A stretch of 64,000 nucleotides of DNA from Rhodobacter capsulatus (GCF_003254295.1 NZ_QKZO01000002.1:142820-206819), one strand, 5' to 3'; counted from the stretch's first letter, positions 46,171 to 56,898 are shown. Translations and numbers: made by a program. Notes: generated by a model not told the origin, from the letters alone.

Positions 46171-47051
46171 TCGGCATCCAGCGGCAGCACGTCGACCGCC
46201 TGCCGCGTCTTGGCCCGGCCGGCCGTGCGCAAGGCGCCGCGGATCGGCGCCACGTCGTCGTAATCGCGCCCGATCGCGACGGTGACGAAATCCACCCCGG
46301 CGGTCTGGTCATTCGTCGGATCGAATTCGATCCAGCCCATTTCGCGCCCGACCCAGGCCCGCACCCAGGCGTGCATCGCATCCGCGCCCTCCAGCCGCGG
46401 CTGCCCGGGCGGCGGAAACGTGCGCAGAAAACCAGAGACATAGCCCGCGGGAATGCCGATGCCGCGCAGGGCGGCGATCATCACATGGGTGAAATCCTGA
46501 CAGACGCCGCGGCCGCGGGCAAAGGCCTCGCGCGGGGGGGTGTCGACCGTCGTCGCCTCGGCGTCGAAGGTCATGTGCCGGTGCAGCGCATGGCCCACCG
46601 CGGCGATGGCGGCAGCGGCGGTCATCGTGCGGCTGGTCGCGGCGCGGGCAAAGGCGGTGATCTCGGGGCAGGGCACGACGCGCGGCGAGGCGCCCAGAAA
46701 ATGATGCGGGGCGGTGGCGGCCAGTGTCGTCTCGGCCGCGACCTCGGCGCCAAGTTTCAGCAGCGACGGCGAAAGATCCAGCGGCACGGGCTGCGCCAGC
46801 CGTTCGATCCTTGCGGAAAGTTCGAACCGCACATCGGCGACGGGGCGGTGCCAGACCACCGAAGTCACCGCATTGCCGAAGAAATCCAGCCCCTCGCGGC
46901 GCTCGTCCGGGGCCGGGTCCAGCGTCAGCCGCCGCGCCACCACCCGCTGCGCTCCGGCAATGTCGGGCGGCAGCAGCCGCGCCAGATTGCGCAGATGGTC
47001 CGAGGGCGCGGCGTAATCGTAGTCGATGGCCAGTTTGATGTCGTAGCGCAT
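46167..47051 (-). CDS. Transglutaminase-like cysteine peptidase/ligase
   Basis: 294 residues. The N-terminal 90 are the bacterial transglutaminase-like N domain (LRNLARLLPPD). The papain-like core has the catalytic Cys in GRGVCQDFTHVMIA, His in GADAMHAWV and Asp in EFDPTND. Such proteins (COG1305) are found with cpATP-grasp/alpha-E genes. Three bases downstream of that gene, and ATGA-coupled to pxpB. No signal peptide, so probably cytoplasmic. Confidence 0.9.
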   Translation of the reverse strand: MRYDIKLAIDYDYAAPSDHLRNLARLLPPDIAGAQRVVARRLTLDPAPDERREGLDFFGNAVTSVVWHRPVADVRFELSARIERLAQPVPLDLSPSLLKLGAEVAAETTLAATAPHHFLGASPRVVPCPEITAFARAATSRTMTAAAAIAAVGHALHRHMTFDAEATTVDTPPREAFARGRGVCQDFTHVMIAALRGIGIPAGYVSGFLRTFPPPGQPRLEGADAMHAWVRAWVGREMGWIEFDPTNDQTAGVDFVTVAIGRDYDDVAPIRGALRTAGRAKTRQAVDVLPLDAE

Positions 47052-47054
47052 GAC

Positions 47055-49478
47055 CTACCCCAGATAGCTTTGCGTCACCAGGTTCGAAATTTCCGCCACC
47101 TCGGCGCGCAGCGTGAACAGCCGGTGCGTGGTGATGTCTTCGGGTGCGGCGACCGAGAGCAGGCTTTCGATCGGCACGATCGCCCGCGAAAGCGCCGCCA
47201 GCCGCCCGTTGTCGCGCGCATGCGGCAGATCGGCGGCCAAGGCCCGCATCCGCGCGATCTGAAACAGGATCGAGCGCGGGTTGTCGCCGTCCAGCGCCAG
47301 CAGATCCACCACCGTCTCGCGCGAGCGTTCCATGCGGTAGCGGCGCTGATGCGTGATCACGCTGTCGGCCACCTCGATCGCGATATCCAGACAGCCCGAG
47401 GGCGCCTTGGCATCGGCGAAAGTGGCCAGAACCGCCGCCAGCGCATCGGTGCGTTCCAGCGCGCGGCCAAAGGACAGAAAGGTCCAGCCGGAAAACCGAT
47501 ACATGTTTTCATGCACGAGGCCGGAAAAGCCGGTGATCTTGCGCAGCAGCACCGACATCGCGCGGGCGGCATCGTCGCCCGGTTTCGCGGTCTGGCTCAT
47601 CGACCTTGCCGTGCGGGCAAGGTCCGCCAGCGCCGCCCAGCCGTCGGTCGAAAACCGGTCGCGGACCTTGGCGGCGCAACCGCGGGCGGCCTCGATCCGG
47701 TCGATCAGCGCGCCGGGCACCGGCTGGGTCGTGGTGATGCCATAGCCCGCAAGGAAGCCGCGCAAAAGCCGCAGCCGCGCGTCCTCGGCATTGTCGGTGG
47801 CGGCCAGGCGCAGGTGATAGGCGCGAATGAGCCGGATCGCGTCCTCGGTGCGTTCGACATAGCGGCCCAGCCAGTACAGATTGTCGGCCGAGCGCGCGGG
47901 CAGGATGCCGGGACTGGCCCGGCGCACGCCCTTTTCCGGCCGCGGCAAAAGGCTGTCTTGCCGCACCGGGCGGTCGGCGACGACCCAGACATCGGCCACC
48001 GCCCCGCCGCGCTGCATCGCCAGCGCGGTCGTGTCGCCAGATCGCCCGATGCGGGCATAGCCGCCCTTCATGAAGGTCCAGTTGCCGGTCGCATCGCGGG
48101 CGGCAAAGACCCGCACCGTCATCGGCCGCGGCTCGATCCGGTTCGCGCCGGTGCCGCTTTCGACCCAGGCGGGGGTGGTGGACAGCGTCACCGCCTCCTG
48201 TCCGACCAGCATCTGCCCCTCGGCCTCCAGCCAGTCGGAAATCGACGCCCGGGCCGTGCCGCGCAGGGTGCCGCCCAGCGCCGTCGCCGCGCCCAGATCG
48301 AAGGGCAGATCGCAGGCATAGGCCGAGCCGATCATCATCCGCTCGGCATGGTCGCGCACGAAGGCGCGTTCCTCGGCGCCGCCGCACCACCAGGTGGCGA
48401 TATTGGGGATCTTCAGCGGCTGGCCGCGCAGCACCTCGCAGATGCGCGGCAGAAAGGCCATCATCGCCCGCATCTCCATCACGCCCGAGCCAAGCGCATT
48501 CACCAGCGCCAGATTGCCCGCGCGGATTGCCTCGACCAGACCCGGGGTGCCGATCTGGCTCGTGGCGTCCAGTTCCACCGGATCGGCAAAGGCCGCGTCG
48601 ATGCGCCGCCACAGCACGCCAAGCGGCTGCGGCCCCTCGATCGTGCGGACCATCGCCTGGCCGTCCTGCACCAGCAGATCCTCGCCCTCGAGCAGCATCA
48701 GGCCCAGATAGCGGGCGATATAGGTGTGTTCGTAATAGGTGTCGTTCGAGGGGCCGGGCGTCAGGATCGCCGCGGCGCGTTCGCGCCCGCCCGGCGCCTG
48801 CGCCAGCCGCTCCAGCGCGGCGCGGAAGGTGCCGAAGAACCCGGCCAGCCGGTGGATATGGGCGCGCGGGAAGCGTTCGGGAAAGATCCGCCCGGTCGCC
48901 ATGCGGTTTTCCAGCGCAAAGCCCGCCCCCGAGGGCGCCTGTGTGCGGTCGCCCAGCACGAACCAGCGCCCATCCGGGGCGCGGCCGATTTCAAAGGCCA
49001 GCACATGCAGGAAATGGCCGCCGCGCGGGGCAATGCCGACCATCGGGCGCAGCCATTGCCGTGATCCGGCGATCAGTTCCGCGGGCAGATGGCCCTCGCT
49101 CACCAGCCGCCCGGGGCCGTAAAGATCGGCCATGACGGCTTCCAGCAGATCCGCGCGCTGCCGCAGCCCGGCGCAGATCGTCTCCCATTCCGTTTCATGC
49201 AGGATCACCGGAACATGCGAAAGCGGCCATTCCCGTTCCGCCAGCGGATCGTTCGAATATTGCCGGAAGAAGACGCCTGCATCGCGCAGATATTGATCGG
49301 CGCGTTCGAACCGGGCGGTGATCTCGGCCGGGCTCAGCCGGGCGAAGCGCTCGACAAAGCGCTTCCAGACCGGGCGCATCTGCCCCCGCGCGTCGAACAA
49401 TTCATCCGCCACCCCGGGCGAGAGCCGGTAATTGGCGAAAAGGTCATGCGCGGGGTGGGGCGGGGGCGTCTGGGTCAT
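47055..49478 (-). CDS. Fused circularly permuted ATP-grasp and alpha-E protein
   Basis: About 807 residues. The first 480 match the COG2308 circularly permuted ATP-grasp (RQYSNDPLAEREW, ILTPGPSNDTYYEHTYIARY and the LLEGEDLLVQDG strand after it); the rest is the alpha-helical alpha-E domain (NLYWLGRYVERTEDAIRLI). In many genomes these are two genes; here they are one. Family knowledge: predicted peptide/amide ligase working with transglutaminases. Start could be the GTG at 49502, overlapping the upstream stop as GTGA, or the ATG at 49478; I list the ATG. Product unknown. Confidence 0.9.
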   Translation of the reverse strand: MTQTPPPHPAHDLFANYRLSPGVADELFDARGQMRPVWKRFVERFARLSPAEITARFERADQYLRDAGVFFRQYSNDPLAEREWPLSHVPVILHETEWETICAGLRQRADLLEAVMADLYGPGRLVSEGHLPAELIAGSRQWLRPMVGIAPRGGHFLHVLAFEIGRAPDGRWFVLGDRTQAPSGAGFALENRMATGRIFPERFPRAHIHRLAGFFGTFRAALERLAQAPGGRERAAAILTPGPSNDTYYEHTYIARYLGLMLLEGEDLLVQDGQAMVRTIEGPQPLGVLWRRIDAAFADPVELDATSQIGTPGLVEAIRAGNLALVNALGSGVMEMRAMMAFLPRICEVLRGQPLKIPNIATWWCGGAEERAFVRDHAERMMIGSAYACDLPFDLGAATALGGTLRGTARASISDWLEAEGQMLVGQEAVTLSTTPAWVESGTGANRIEPRPMTVRVFAARDATGNWTFMKGGYARIGRSGDTTALAMQRGGAVADVWVVADRPVRQDSLLPRPEKGVRRASPGILPARSADNLYWLGRYVERTEDAIRLIRAYHLRLAATDNAEDARLRLLRGFLAGYGITTTQPVPGALIDRIEAARGCAAKVRDRFSTDGWAALADLARTARSMSQTAKPGDDAARAMSVLLRKITGFSGLVHENMYRFSGWTFLSFGRALERTDALAAVLATFADAKAPSGCLDIAIEVADSVITHQRRYRMERSRETVVDLLALDGDNPRSILFQIARMRALAADLPHARDNGRLAALSRAIVPIESLLSVAAPEDITTHRLFTLRAEVAEISNLVTQSYLG

Positions 49479-49498
49479 GGGGCACCGGGGCTTGAGCC

Positions 49499-52400
49499 TC
49501 ACTCAAGCCCGATGGGACGGCGCAGGTCAAGGGTCAGCGGAAATTCCGGGTGCGGCGTCTCGGGGGCGGGGGCATAGGCGCCGGGGCTGTGGCCATGCGG
49601 CTCGAAGCGCGCCAGCCTGCGCGCCTCGGCCTCGTTGGCGTTGATGGGGAAGGTGTCGTAGCTGCGCCCGCCCGGATGGGCGACGTGATAGGTGCAGCCC
49701 GCCAAAGCCCGGCCCGACCAGCGGTCGTAGATGTCGAAGACCAAGGGCGTGTTCACCGGCAGCGTCGGATGCAGCGCCGCGGGCGGTTGCCAGGCCTTGA
49801 AGCGGACGCCTGCGACCGAGGTCCCCGCGGTGCCCGTGCGCGTCATCGGGACGGGTCTGCGGTTGCACATCACCGTATAACGGTCCTGATGCAGCGAGGT
49901 CAGCTTCACCTGCAACCGCTCGACCGAGCTGTCGGTATAGCGCACCGTGCCGCCGATCGCCCCGGTCTCGCCCAGCACATGCCAGGGTTCCAGCGCCTGG
50001 CGCAGTTCCAGATGCACCCCTTCGGCCTCGATCTGGCCGCAGAAGGGGAAGCGGAATTCCGATTGCGCCTCGAACCAGACCGGGTCGAAGTCAAAGCCAT
50101 GCGCGCGCAGATCGGAGAGCAGGGCGAGCAGATCTTCCCAAAGGTAATGCGGCAGCATGAAGCGATCATGCAGCACCGTGCCCCAGCGGACGGGGCGGCC
50201 GGTGACGGGCGCGTTCCAGCAGCGCGCGATCAGCGCCCGGATCAGCAATTGCTGCGCCAAGGACATGCGCGGATGCGGCGGCATCTCGAAGCCGCGGAAT
50301 TCGACCAGACCCAGACGGCCGGTGGGGCCATCGGGGGAATAGAGCTTGTCGATGCAGATCTCGGCGCGATGGGTGTTGCCGGTGACATCGATCAGCATGT
50401 TGCGCAGCAGCCGGTCCACCAGCCAGGGCGGCGGCAGGTTGCCGCCATGGACCGGATCACCGATCTGGGCGAGCGCGATTTCCAGCTCATACAAAGTGTC
50501 ATGCCGCGCCTCGTCGATCCGCGGCGCCTGAGAGGTCGGCCCGATGAACAGTCCCGAGAAGAGGTAAGACAGGCAGGGGTGGCGCTGCCAGATCAGGATC
50601 AGCGATTTCAGAAGATCGGGGCGGCGCAGGAACGGGCTGTCATTCGGCGTCGCGCCGCCGACGACGACATGGTTGCCGCCGCCGGTGCCGGTGTGGCGGC
50701 CGTCGATCATGAACTTGTCGGCGCCAAGACGCGAGAGCCGGGCCTCGGCATAGATCGCCTCGGTCGTGGCGACGCAATCCTCCCAGCTGTGCGCGGGGTG
50801 GATGTTCACCTCGATCACGCCGGGATCGGGGGCGACGCGGATCACGTTGAGCCGTGGATCCTGCGGCGGCGCATAGCCCTCGATATGGATGGGCAGGTTC
50901 AGCTCGGCCGCCGTCGCCTCGGCGCTGGCGATCAGGTCAAGGTAATCTTCCAGCGTGTCGCAGGGCGGCATGAAGAGACAGAGCCGCCCGTCGCGCGGCT
51001 CGATCGCAATCGCCGTGCGCACCGCGCCCGTGGCCGGATCGGCGCCCTGTGCCAAAAGCGCCCCCCGCTCGGTCGGATCGCTCTCGGTCCGGGTCGATTT
51101 CTGCTGATGCTCGGGGCTGACCGCAGGCAGGAAGGCCGCCTGTTCACGGGCTTCCTCGGCGGCAAGCCGGTCGCTCTCGGCCTGGATCTTCGCGCGCCGT
51201 TCCGCAATGGCGGCGCTGAAATCCGGCAGCGGCCCGACCTCGACGGTCGGATCGGCGGGATAGGAATAGGGATAGGATTCGGGGGGCACATGGGGCAGCG
51301 CGCCGAGCGGCAGGCGGAACCCCACCGGGCTGTCGCCGGGCACCAGGAACAGATGCCCCCGCCGCGGCTTCCACAGTTCCGAGCGCCAGCGCCGCCCCTC
51401 GGCCCGGCCCTGCCAGGGCTGGATCGGCAGTACGAAGCCCGAGGGCTCAGTCAGGCCGCGGTTGAAGACGCGGGCATAACGGGCGCGGTCCTCGGGGTTC
51501 TTCAGCTTCGGGTTTTCCGGGCTGACATTCGGCGGCAGGTTCGCCTCTTTCAGGATCCATTCGCCCGGGTCCTCATAGGCGGGCTGGGCAAAGATCGGGT
51601 CAAGGCCCAGGTGCGTGGCAAAGCTTTCCATGAAGCGCCCGGCCTCGGCGGGGCCGACCCCCGTGGCGGCATTTTCCCGCGCGATCAGATCGGGGTTTTT
51701 CCAGACCGGCGCGCCGTCCTGGCGCCAGTACAGCGAAAAGGTCCAGCGCGGCAGGCTCTCGCCCGGATACCACTTGCCCTGCCCGTAATGCAGAAAGCCC
51801 CCCGGCGCGAAGCGGGCCTGCAAGCGGCGGATCAGATCATCGGCCAAGGCGCGCTTTTGCGGCCCGACGGCCTCGGTGTTCCATTCCGGCGTCTCGAAAT
51901 CATCGACCGAAACAAAGGTCGGCTCCCCCCCCATGGTCAGCCGCACATCGCCCGCCCGCAAGGCGTCATCGACCCGGTGGCCCAGCGCATTCAGCCGCTC
52001 CCAGGCGGCGTCGGAAAAGGGCTTGGTGATGCGCGGATGTTCCGCCACCCGCTTGACCGTCATGTCAAAGGCAAAGCGCGTCTCGGGCGTGCCTGCGGCG
52101 GTGAAGCCCCCGGCGATCGGCGCGGCATTGCGGTAATGCGGCGTCGCGGCCAAGGGGATATGGCTTTCCCCCGCCAAAAGCCCCGAGGTCGGATCAAGCC
52201 CCACCCAGCCCGCGCCGGGCAGGAAAACCTCGACCCAGGCGTGCAGATCGGTGAAATCGACCTCGGTCCCCGAAGGACCATCGAGCGCCTTCACATCGGG
52301 GGCAAGCTGGATCAGATAGCCCGAGACGAAGCGGGCGGCAAAGCCCAGATGGCGAGCCACCTGCACCAGCAGCCACGAGCTGTCGCGGCACGAGCCGGAG

Positions 52401-52927
52401 GCCAGCCCCAGCGTCTCGTCGGGCGTCTGCACCCCGGGCTCCATCCGGATCGTGTAGCGGATTTCCCGCGCGATACGGGCGTTCAGCGCCACCAGAAAAT
52501 CGACGGTGCGGGTCTGGGTGAAATCCACCGTGCCGATGAACCGCGCCAGCCGCGGCCCCTCGGGCTCGGGCGTGCGGTAGATCGAGAGATCGTCGCGCAG
52601 GTCTTCGGGATAGTCAAAGGGCCAGGTCTCGGCGGTTTCTTCCAAAAAGAAATCGAACGGGTTGTAGACCGTCATGTCGGCGACCAGATCGACCTCGATC
52701 TTGAACTCGGTCACCGGCTCGGGAAAGACGAAGCGGGCCAGCCAGTTGCCATAGGGGTCCTGCTGGTGGTTCACGAAATGGTCGCCGGGCGAAACCTTGA
52801 GGCTGTGCGAAATCACCCGCGTGCGAGAGTGTGGGGCGGGGCGCAGCCGGATGATCTGCGGCCCCAACGTCACCGGCCGGTCGTAGACATAATGCGTCAG
52901 GTGATGGATGGATGCGTGGATCGCCAT
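49499..52927 (-). CDS. Transglutaminase/DUF2126 amidoligase-type protein
   Basis: 1142 residues. N-terminal transglutaminase domain with the Cys in [19 protein letters not shown], His in [17 protein letters not shown] and Asp in LDPTSG. A long DUF2126 region follows ([67 protein letters not shown]). DUF2126 belongs with COG4196. Family knowledge: predicted to form or edit isopeptide/amide bonds with the cpATP-grasp partner. First gene of the six-gene operon; ATG at 52925-52927. Divergent from the nosR-like gene by 175 bases. Confidence 0.92.
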   Translation of the reverse strand: MAIHASIHHLTHYVYDRPVTLGPQIIRLRPAPHSRTRVISHSLKVSPGDHFVNHQQDPYGNWLARFVFPEPVTEFKIEVDLVADMTVYNPFDFFLEETAETWPFDYPEDLRDDLSIYRTPEPEGPRLARFIGTVDFTQTRTVDFLVALNARIAREIRYTIRMEPGVQTPDETLGLASGSCRDSSWLLVQVARHLGFAARFVSGYLIQLAPDVKALDGPSGTEVDFTDLHAWVEVFLPGAGWVGLDPTSGLLAGESHIPLAATPHYRNAAPIAGGFTAAGTPETRFAFDMTVKRVAEHPRITKPFSDAAWERLNALGHRVDDALRAGDVRLTMGGEPTFVSVDDFETPEWNTEAVGPQKRALADDLIRRLQARFAPGGFLHYGQGKWYPGESLPRWTFSLYWRQDGAPVWKNPDLIARENAATGVGPAEAGRFMESFATHLGLDPIFAQPAYEDPGEWILKEANLPPNVSPENPKLKNPEDRARYARVFNRGLTEPSGFVLPIQPWQGRAEGRRWRSELWKPRRGHLFLVPGDSPVGFRLPLGALPHVPPESYPYSYPADPTVEVGPLPDFSAAIAERRAKIQAESDRLAAEEAREQAAFLPAVSPEHQQKSTRTESDPTERGALLAQGADPATGAVRTAIAIEPRDGRLCLFMPPCDTLEDYLDLIASAEATAAELNLPIHIEGYAPPQDPRLNVIRVAPDPGVIEVNIHPAHSWEDCVATTEAIYAEARLSRLGADKFMIDGRHTGTGGGNHVVVGGATPNDSPFLRRPDLLKSLILIWQRHPCLSYLFSGLFIGPTSQAPRIDEARHDTLYELEIALAQIGDPVHGGNLPPPWLVDRLLRNMLIDVTGNTHRAEICIDKLYSPDGPTGRLGLVEFRGFEMPPHPRMSLAQQLLIRALIARCWNAPVTGRPVRWGTVLHDRFMLPHYLWEDLLALLSDLRAHGFDFDPVWFEAQSEFRFPFCGQIEAEGVHLELRQALEPWHVLGETGAIGGTVRYTDSSVERLQVKLTSLHQDRYTVMCNRRPVPMTRTGTAGTSVAGVRFKAWQPPAALHPTLPVNTPLVFDIYDRWSGRALAGCTYHVAHPGGRSYDTFPINANEAEARRLARFEPHGHSPGAYAPAPETPHPEFPLTLDLRRPIGLE

Positions 52928-53012
52928 GGTCTTCCCCCCGTGTTGCCCCGACTGTAGGAAGCCGGGCGGAGGATGCCATGGGAAACCGGCCCCGGCCGCG
53001 GGGCGGGCGGCG

Positions 53013-53035
53013 TTTTCCGGGCAACTGCCTGAAAA
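53013..53035. promoter_or_regulatory. Dyad in the divergent DUF2126/nosR-like intergenic
   Basis: TTTTCCGGGCA-AC-TGCCTGAAAA, an almost perfect dyad, 21 bases upstream of the ACCAAGGTCGAATAG motif. Candidate operator for either gene. Confidence 0.4.
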
Positions 53036-53055
53036 TTGGGCGCCGCGCGTCTTGC

Positions 53056-53070
53056 ACCAAGGTCGAATAG
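53056..53070 (+). promoter_or_regulatory. Shared motif ACCAAGGTCGAATAG upstream of the nosR-like gene
   Basis: It ends 32 bases before the start codon. The same 15-mer with one change occurs on the minus strand upstream of pedF (57637-57651), and a looser version before the ABC importer (57709-57723). Candidate binding site of a common activator. Confidence 0.5.
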
Positions 53071-53102
53071 GCAGCCTGTCCCGGCTCAAGCACAGTTGCG
53101 AC

Positions 53103-55148
53103 ATGATCCGGTTCCTGCTTCTTTGGCTGGCCTTCGCGACCCCGCTTTGCGCGGAGGTGCTGACGCGCGATGCGCTTTCCGCGCTGATCCTGGCGCCCTA
53201 TGAACTGGGGGAGCCGGTGAATGACAAGGGCGTCTGGACGCTTTTGAATTCGGGCGGGGGCGAGGCGGGATTTGTCTTTGAAACCGAACCCCTGGCGCCC
53301 TTGCCCGGGTTTTCCGGCGCGCCCGTCGACCTGCTTGTCCTGCTTGACCGCGAGGGGCGGTTCATCGACGTGCGGCTGCTGCGGCAAAACGAGCCGATCT
53401 TCGTGTCGGGTCTGGGCGAGGCGCCGTTCCGGGCTTTTCTGGAACAATATCGCGGCCATGCGATCACCGAGCCGCTGGTCGTCGGCACGCCCTATGGCGC
53501 GGGGGGCACGGCCTCGGACAATGTCTATCTTGATGGGGTGACGAAGGCGACGGCCTCGGTGCGGATCGCGCATGACTCGATCCTGGCGGCGACGCTGGCG
53601 GTCGCGCGCGACAAGATGCAGGGCGTGGCGGCAGGCCCCGCGCCAAGGCCAGATCTTGCGCATGACGAGGCCCTGTCGTGGAAAGATCTTCTGGATCAGG
53701 GGCTTGTTGGCCGGTTGCAGGTGACCGGGGCGCAGCTTGACGCGGCCTTTGCGGGCACGAAATGGGCGCAGGACGGCGCGGGCACCGACCCTGACGCGCC
53801 TTTCATCGACCTTTACGCGATCGACCTTGGCCCGCCCGCGCTGGCCCGGGCGGTGCTGGCCCCCGAGACTTTGGCCGAGATCGCCCGCTTCACCGCCCGC
53901 GCCCCCGATGACGAATTGATCCTGCTGATCGAGGCGGGGCAGCATGGGCTGGTCTCCGACGCCTTCGTGCGCAACACCGCGCCCGACCGGCTGACGGCGG
54001 TGCAGGACGGCCTGCCGCTGGTCTTGCGCGATGCCGACATCCTGCCCGAACTGGCCGCCGCTCTGCCGCCCGAGTTGAGCGAGGCGACGAAGATGGTGGT
54101 GCGGCTCGACCGCCGTCTGGGCTTCGATCCGACCCGGCCGTGGGAGCTGCGGCTGCAGGCCGTGCGCGAACACGGGATGTTTCAGGCCGAGGTCGGCTCG
54201 GCGCATTTTCCGCTCACGCTGCAGACGCCCGAGCGGTTTTTCCTGCGTCCCGCCGCGCCCGACCGGCTCAGCCCCTTTCACGTGGCGCTGCGCCATCGCG
54301 CCGCCGATCTTTGGGCGCTGGGCGGGTTTCTGGCGCTGTTGATGGTGGCGCTTTTTGCGCAATCGCGGCTGGCGGGGCTGCGCGCCTTCACCCCGGTGCG
54401 GCTGGGCATCCTGTCCGTCGTCATCGGCTTTGTCGGCTTCTGGGGACAGGGGCAGCTTTCCATCGTCACGGTGATGGCCGTCGCGCGCGGGCTGGTTGCG
54501 GGCGGGCTTGACGTGCTGCTTTATGATCCTTTCGGGCTGGCGGTCTGGGCGGCGGCGGGGATCGGCTTTCTGCTCTGGGGGCGGGGGTTCTTTTGCGGCT
54601 GGCTTTGCCCCTTTGGCGCGGTGCAGGAATTCGCCCATCACGCCGGGCGGCTGTTGCGCCTGCCGCAGATCGAGCCGCCCGCAAGCCTCGCCCGGGCGCT
54701 GCTCTGGACTGGTCCGATTGCTGCAACTGGACTTATCGCTGTGGCCTTCCTTGCCCCCCAACATGCGGAAGCGGCGGCGGAAATCGAGCCCTTCAAGACC
54801 GCGATCACGATGCATTTCGACCGCAACTGGCCCTATCTGATCTGGGCGATTGGCTGGATCGCGGTGTCGATGGTCTGGTTCAAGGGCTTTTGCCGCTCGC
54901 TCTGCCCCTTGGGCGCGGTGATGCGGCTTGGGGGGCTGATGCGGCTGCGCGCCTTCATCCCGCGGCGTGCGGACTGCGGCAAACCCTGCCAGCTGTGCCG
55001 CGTGCGCTGCGCCTATGGCGCGATCAAGCGCACCGGCGAGATCCGCTATTCAGAGTGTTTCCAGTGTCTTGACTGCGTTGCGATCCATGACGACAAAAGC
55101 CGCTGCGTGCCCCTGGTGCTCGCGGCGAAACGAAAGGCTCGGGCATGA
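53103..55148 (+). CDS. NosR/NirI-family FMN and polyferredoxin membrane protein
   Basis: 681 residues. A signal peptide (1-17) leads to a periplasmic FMN-binding domain with a flavinylation-type site DGVTKAT (144-150; target Thr150), then several membrane spans. Two CxxxCP motifs follow ([13 protein letters not shown] and [13 protein letters not shown]), then a C-terminal ferredoxin-like domain with [12 protein letters not shown] and [17 protein letters not shown]. NosR and NirI move electrons across the membrane for periplasmic reductases or act in their expression. No nosZ or nirS is seen here; instead PQQ-dehydrogenase accessory genes follow. Coupled to ApbE by ATGA. I call it NosR/NirI-like without a gene name. 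Confidence 0.9.
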   Translation: MIRFLLLWLAFATPLCAEVLTRDALSALILAPYELGEPVNDKGVWTLLNSGGGEAGFVFETEPLAPLPGFSGAPVDLLVLLDREGRFIDVRLLRQNEPIFVSGLGEAPFRAFLEQYRGHAITEPLVVGTPYGAGGTASDNVYLDGVTKATASVRIAHDSILAATLAVARDKMQGVAAGPAPRPDLAHDEALSWKDLLDQGLVGRLQVTGAQLDAAFAGTKWAQDGAGTDPDAPFIDLYAIDLGPPALARAVLAPETLAEIARFTARAPDDELILLIEAGQHGLVSDAFVRNTAPDRLTAVQDGLPLVLRDADILPELAAALPPELSEATKMVVRLDRRLGFDPTRPWELRLQAVREHGMFQAEVGSAHFPLTLQTPERFFLRPAAPDRLSPFHVALRHRAADLWALGGFLALLMVALFAQSRLAGLRAFTPVRLGILSVVIGFVGFWGQGQLSIVTVMAVARGLVAGGLDVLLYDPFGLAVWAAAGIGFLLWGRGFFCGWLCPFGAVQEFAHHAGRLLRLPQIEPPASLARALLWTGPIAATGLIAVAFLAPQHAEAAAEIEPFKTAITMHFDRNWPYLIWAIGWIAVSMVWFKGFCRSLCPLGAVMRLGGLMRLRAFIPRRADCGKPCQLCRVRCAYGAIKRTGEIRYSECFQCLDCVAIHDDKSRCVPLVLAAKRKARA

Positions 55149-55996
55149 AGCGGCGGCGGTTTCTGCAGATCGTGGCGGGGGCGGCGCTGATCGCCCAAGG
55201 CGCGCGGGCCGAGACCTGGACGGGCCGGGCCTTTGGCGCCGATCTGCGGATCACCGCGCCCGGCGCCCTGCCGCTGGCCGAGATCCACGCCGAGATCGCC
55301 GCGATCGAGGCGACGTTTTCGCTTTACGCCGACAGCGAATTGACCCGGCTGAATGCGACCGGCCGCGCTTCGGGCTCGGACCGGATGCGGTCCGTGCTGG
55401 CGGTGGCCCGGCGCGTGCATGACCTGACGCGCGGGGCGTTCGATCCGACGGTGCAGCCGCTTTGGCTTGCGCTGGCCGAGGGCCGCGATCCGCTGTTGCC
55501 GCGCGCGGCAATCGGCCTGCATCGGGTGCAGATCGGGCGGGACATCGTGCTTGCGCGCGGGCAGGCGCTGACGCTGAACGGCATCGCGCAGGGCCATGGC
55601 GCCGATGCGGTGGCCGGGATCTGTGCCCGGGCGGGACTGGGCGACTGTCTGATCGACATGGGCGAGTATCGCGCCCTGGGCGGGCCGTTCCGGCTGGGCA
55701 TCGCAGACCCCGAAGCCGGGCTGGTGGCAACGCGGATGCTGACGGACGGGGCGATGGCGACATCCTCGCCCGCCGCGATGGCCTTTCCGGGCGGCAGCCA
55801 TATCCTTGGCCCGCATGGACAAATTCCGCGCTTCTCGACGGTGACGGTGGCGGGCGCCAGTGCCACGCTCTGCGATGCCGCCTCGACGGCCTTCGTGCTG
55901 ATGCAGCGCGACGAGATCATCGCGGCGGCGCAAAGGCTGCGGCTGCGCGCGGTGACGGCGGTGGATTTTCAGGGCAATTTCGAGACGCTGGTCTAA
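55145..55996 (+). CDS. apbE: ApbE-family FAD:protein FMN transferase (NosX-like)
   Basis: 283 residues. The N-terminal RRRFLQ followed by a hydrophobic run looks like a Tat signal, as in NosX. The ApbE core shows FDPTVQPLW, LTLNGIAQGHGADAVAGI, DMGEYRALGG and MATSSPAAM. It attaches FMN covalently to a Thr or Ser, most likely to Thr150 of the coupled NosR-like protein. Ends overlapping the tail of the convergent XoxJ-like gene (sharing 55993-55996). Confidence 0.92.
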   Translation: MKRRRFLQIVAGAALIAQGARAETWTGRAFGADLRITAPGALPLAEIHAEIAAIEATFSLYADSELTRLNATGRASGSDRMRSVLAVARRVHDLTRGAFDPTVQPLWLALAEGRDPLLPRAAIGLHRVQIGRDIVLARGQALTLNGIAQGHGADAVAGICARAGLGDCLIDMGEYRALGGPFRLGIADPEAGLVATRMLTDGAMATSSPAAMAFPGGSHILGPHGQIPRFSTVTVAGASATLCDAASTAFVLMQRDEIIAAAQRLRLRAVTAVDFQGNFETLV

Positions 55997-56898
55997 CGCG
56001 CCGGCGCCTCGAAGCTGATCCTGTGATCGGCGAAGATCTGCGCGATCCGGCCATCGGCCAGCGCCGCGGCGATCGCATCGTCGACCGCATAGCCAAGGTC
56101 GCGATGCTGAAAGGACAGCGCCAGCCCCAGCGTCCAGCTGGGCCGTGCGAGCCCCAGCAGCGGCGGCGTGTGCACCCCGATGCCGGGGGCAAGATGGGCC
56201 TCAAGCTCGGCGCGCGGCCCCATCGCCGCGCTGACCTGATGTGCCGCAAGCCCCGCCATCGCCGCGCCCGTGGTTCTGTAGCGATGCACCTTGTCCGCCG
56301 CCGCCCCATGCGCCAGCGAGGTCAGGAAGAAATCCGAAAGCGAGTCATTCTCGACCCCCACCGGATCGTAGCGAAACACCGCAGGCACCGGCGCTTTGTC
56401 CGGATAGCTGGCCTTGTCATAGGCGATCGCCAGCCGCTCGGTCGCATATTGGCCGGTGAAGACGACCTGATCGAAGCGGCACGCGTAATCGACGTCATAG
56501 GGCACATGGCCCATGAGATCAGAGACATGCCCGCCCACCGCCGCGCCGCGATAGACATAGTTCAGCAGATCGGCATCGAGCGTCTCGCCCGGTTGCACCA
56601 GCCGGATCCGCGCCACCACCCCCAGATCGGCGGCGATCAGCCGGGCGATCTCGACATCGATGCCCTGCGGCCGACCGCCCTCCGCCCAGGACCAGGGCTT
56701 GTAGTTCTCATACAGCGCCACCTCGATCCAGCCGTCCTCGCGGATGCGGTCCAGGCTGCGGCCGATGTCCTGCGCGGGGCTGTTTTGCAGCTTCTGTTCG
56801 GGGGGCAGCCCCTCGCAGGCGGCCAGCGCAGCCAGCGGCGCCAGAGCGGCAAGCCCGCAGAGCAAAACCAGGGTCCAGATCCGCGCCGACAGGGTCAT
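55993..56898 (-). CDS. Quinoprotein-dehydrogenase-associated binding protein (XoxJ-like)
   Basis: 301-residue family-3-type solute-binding protein with a signal peptide (ends about ALAAC). Landmarks: GWIEVALYENYKPWSWAEGG at the first strand, GIDVEIARLIAADLGV, and a C-terminal DAIAAALADGRIAQIFADH. This matches the class found beside PQQ alcohol dehydrogenases (TIGR03871/XoxJ/MxaJ). MxaJ-type proteins are thought to activate the dehydrogenase rather than feed an importer. Coupled to pedF by ATGA, second in that pair. Confidence 0.82.
   Translation of the reverse strand: MTLSARIWTLVLLCGLAALAPLAALAACEGLPPEQKLQNSPAQDIGRSLDRIREDGWIEVALYENYKPWSWAEGGRPQGIDVEIARLIAADLGVVARIRLVQPGETLDADLLNYVYRGAAVGGHVSDLMGHVPYDVDYACRFDQVVFTGQYATERLAIAYDKASYPDKAPVPAVFRYDPVGVENDSLSDFFLTSLAHGAAADKVHRYRTTGAAMAGLAAHQVSAAMGPRAELEAHLAPGIGVHTPPLLGLARPSWTLGLALSFQHRDLGYAVDDAIAAALADGRIAQIFADHRISFEAPAR

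Noticed and set aside
45696-49064. Antisense frame of over 1100 codons across the pxpB-to-ATP-grasp region
   Set aside because: Crosses several sense genes and encodes only low-complexity basic sequence.
49550-52957. Antisense open frame of over 1100 codons across the DUF2126 gene
   Set aside because: Same GC-driven shadow; the sense frame has transglutaminase and DUF2126 motifs.
53103-55996. Denitrification nos operon
   Set aside because: Only NosR-like and ApbE/NosX-like genes are present; no nosZ, nosD, nosF, nosY or nosL follows.
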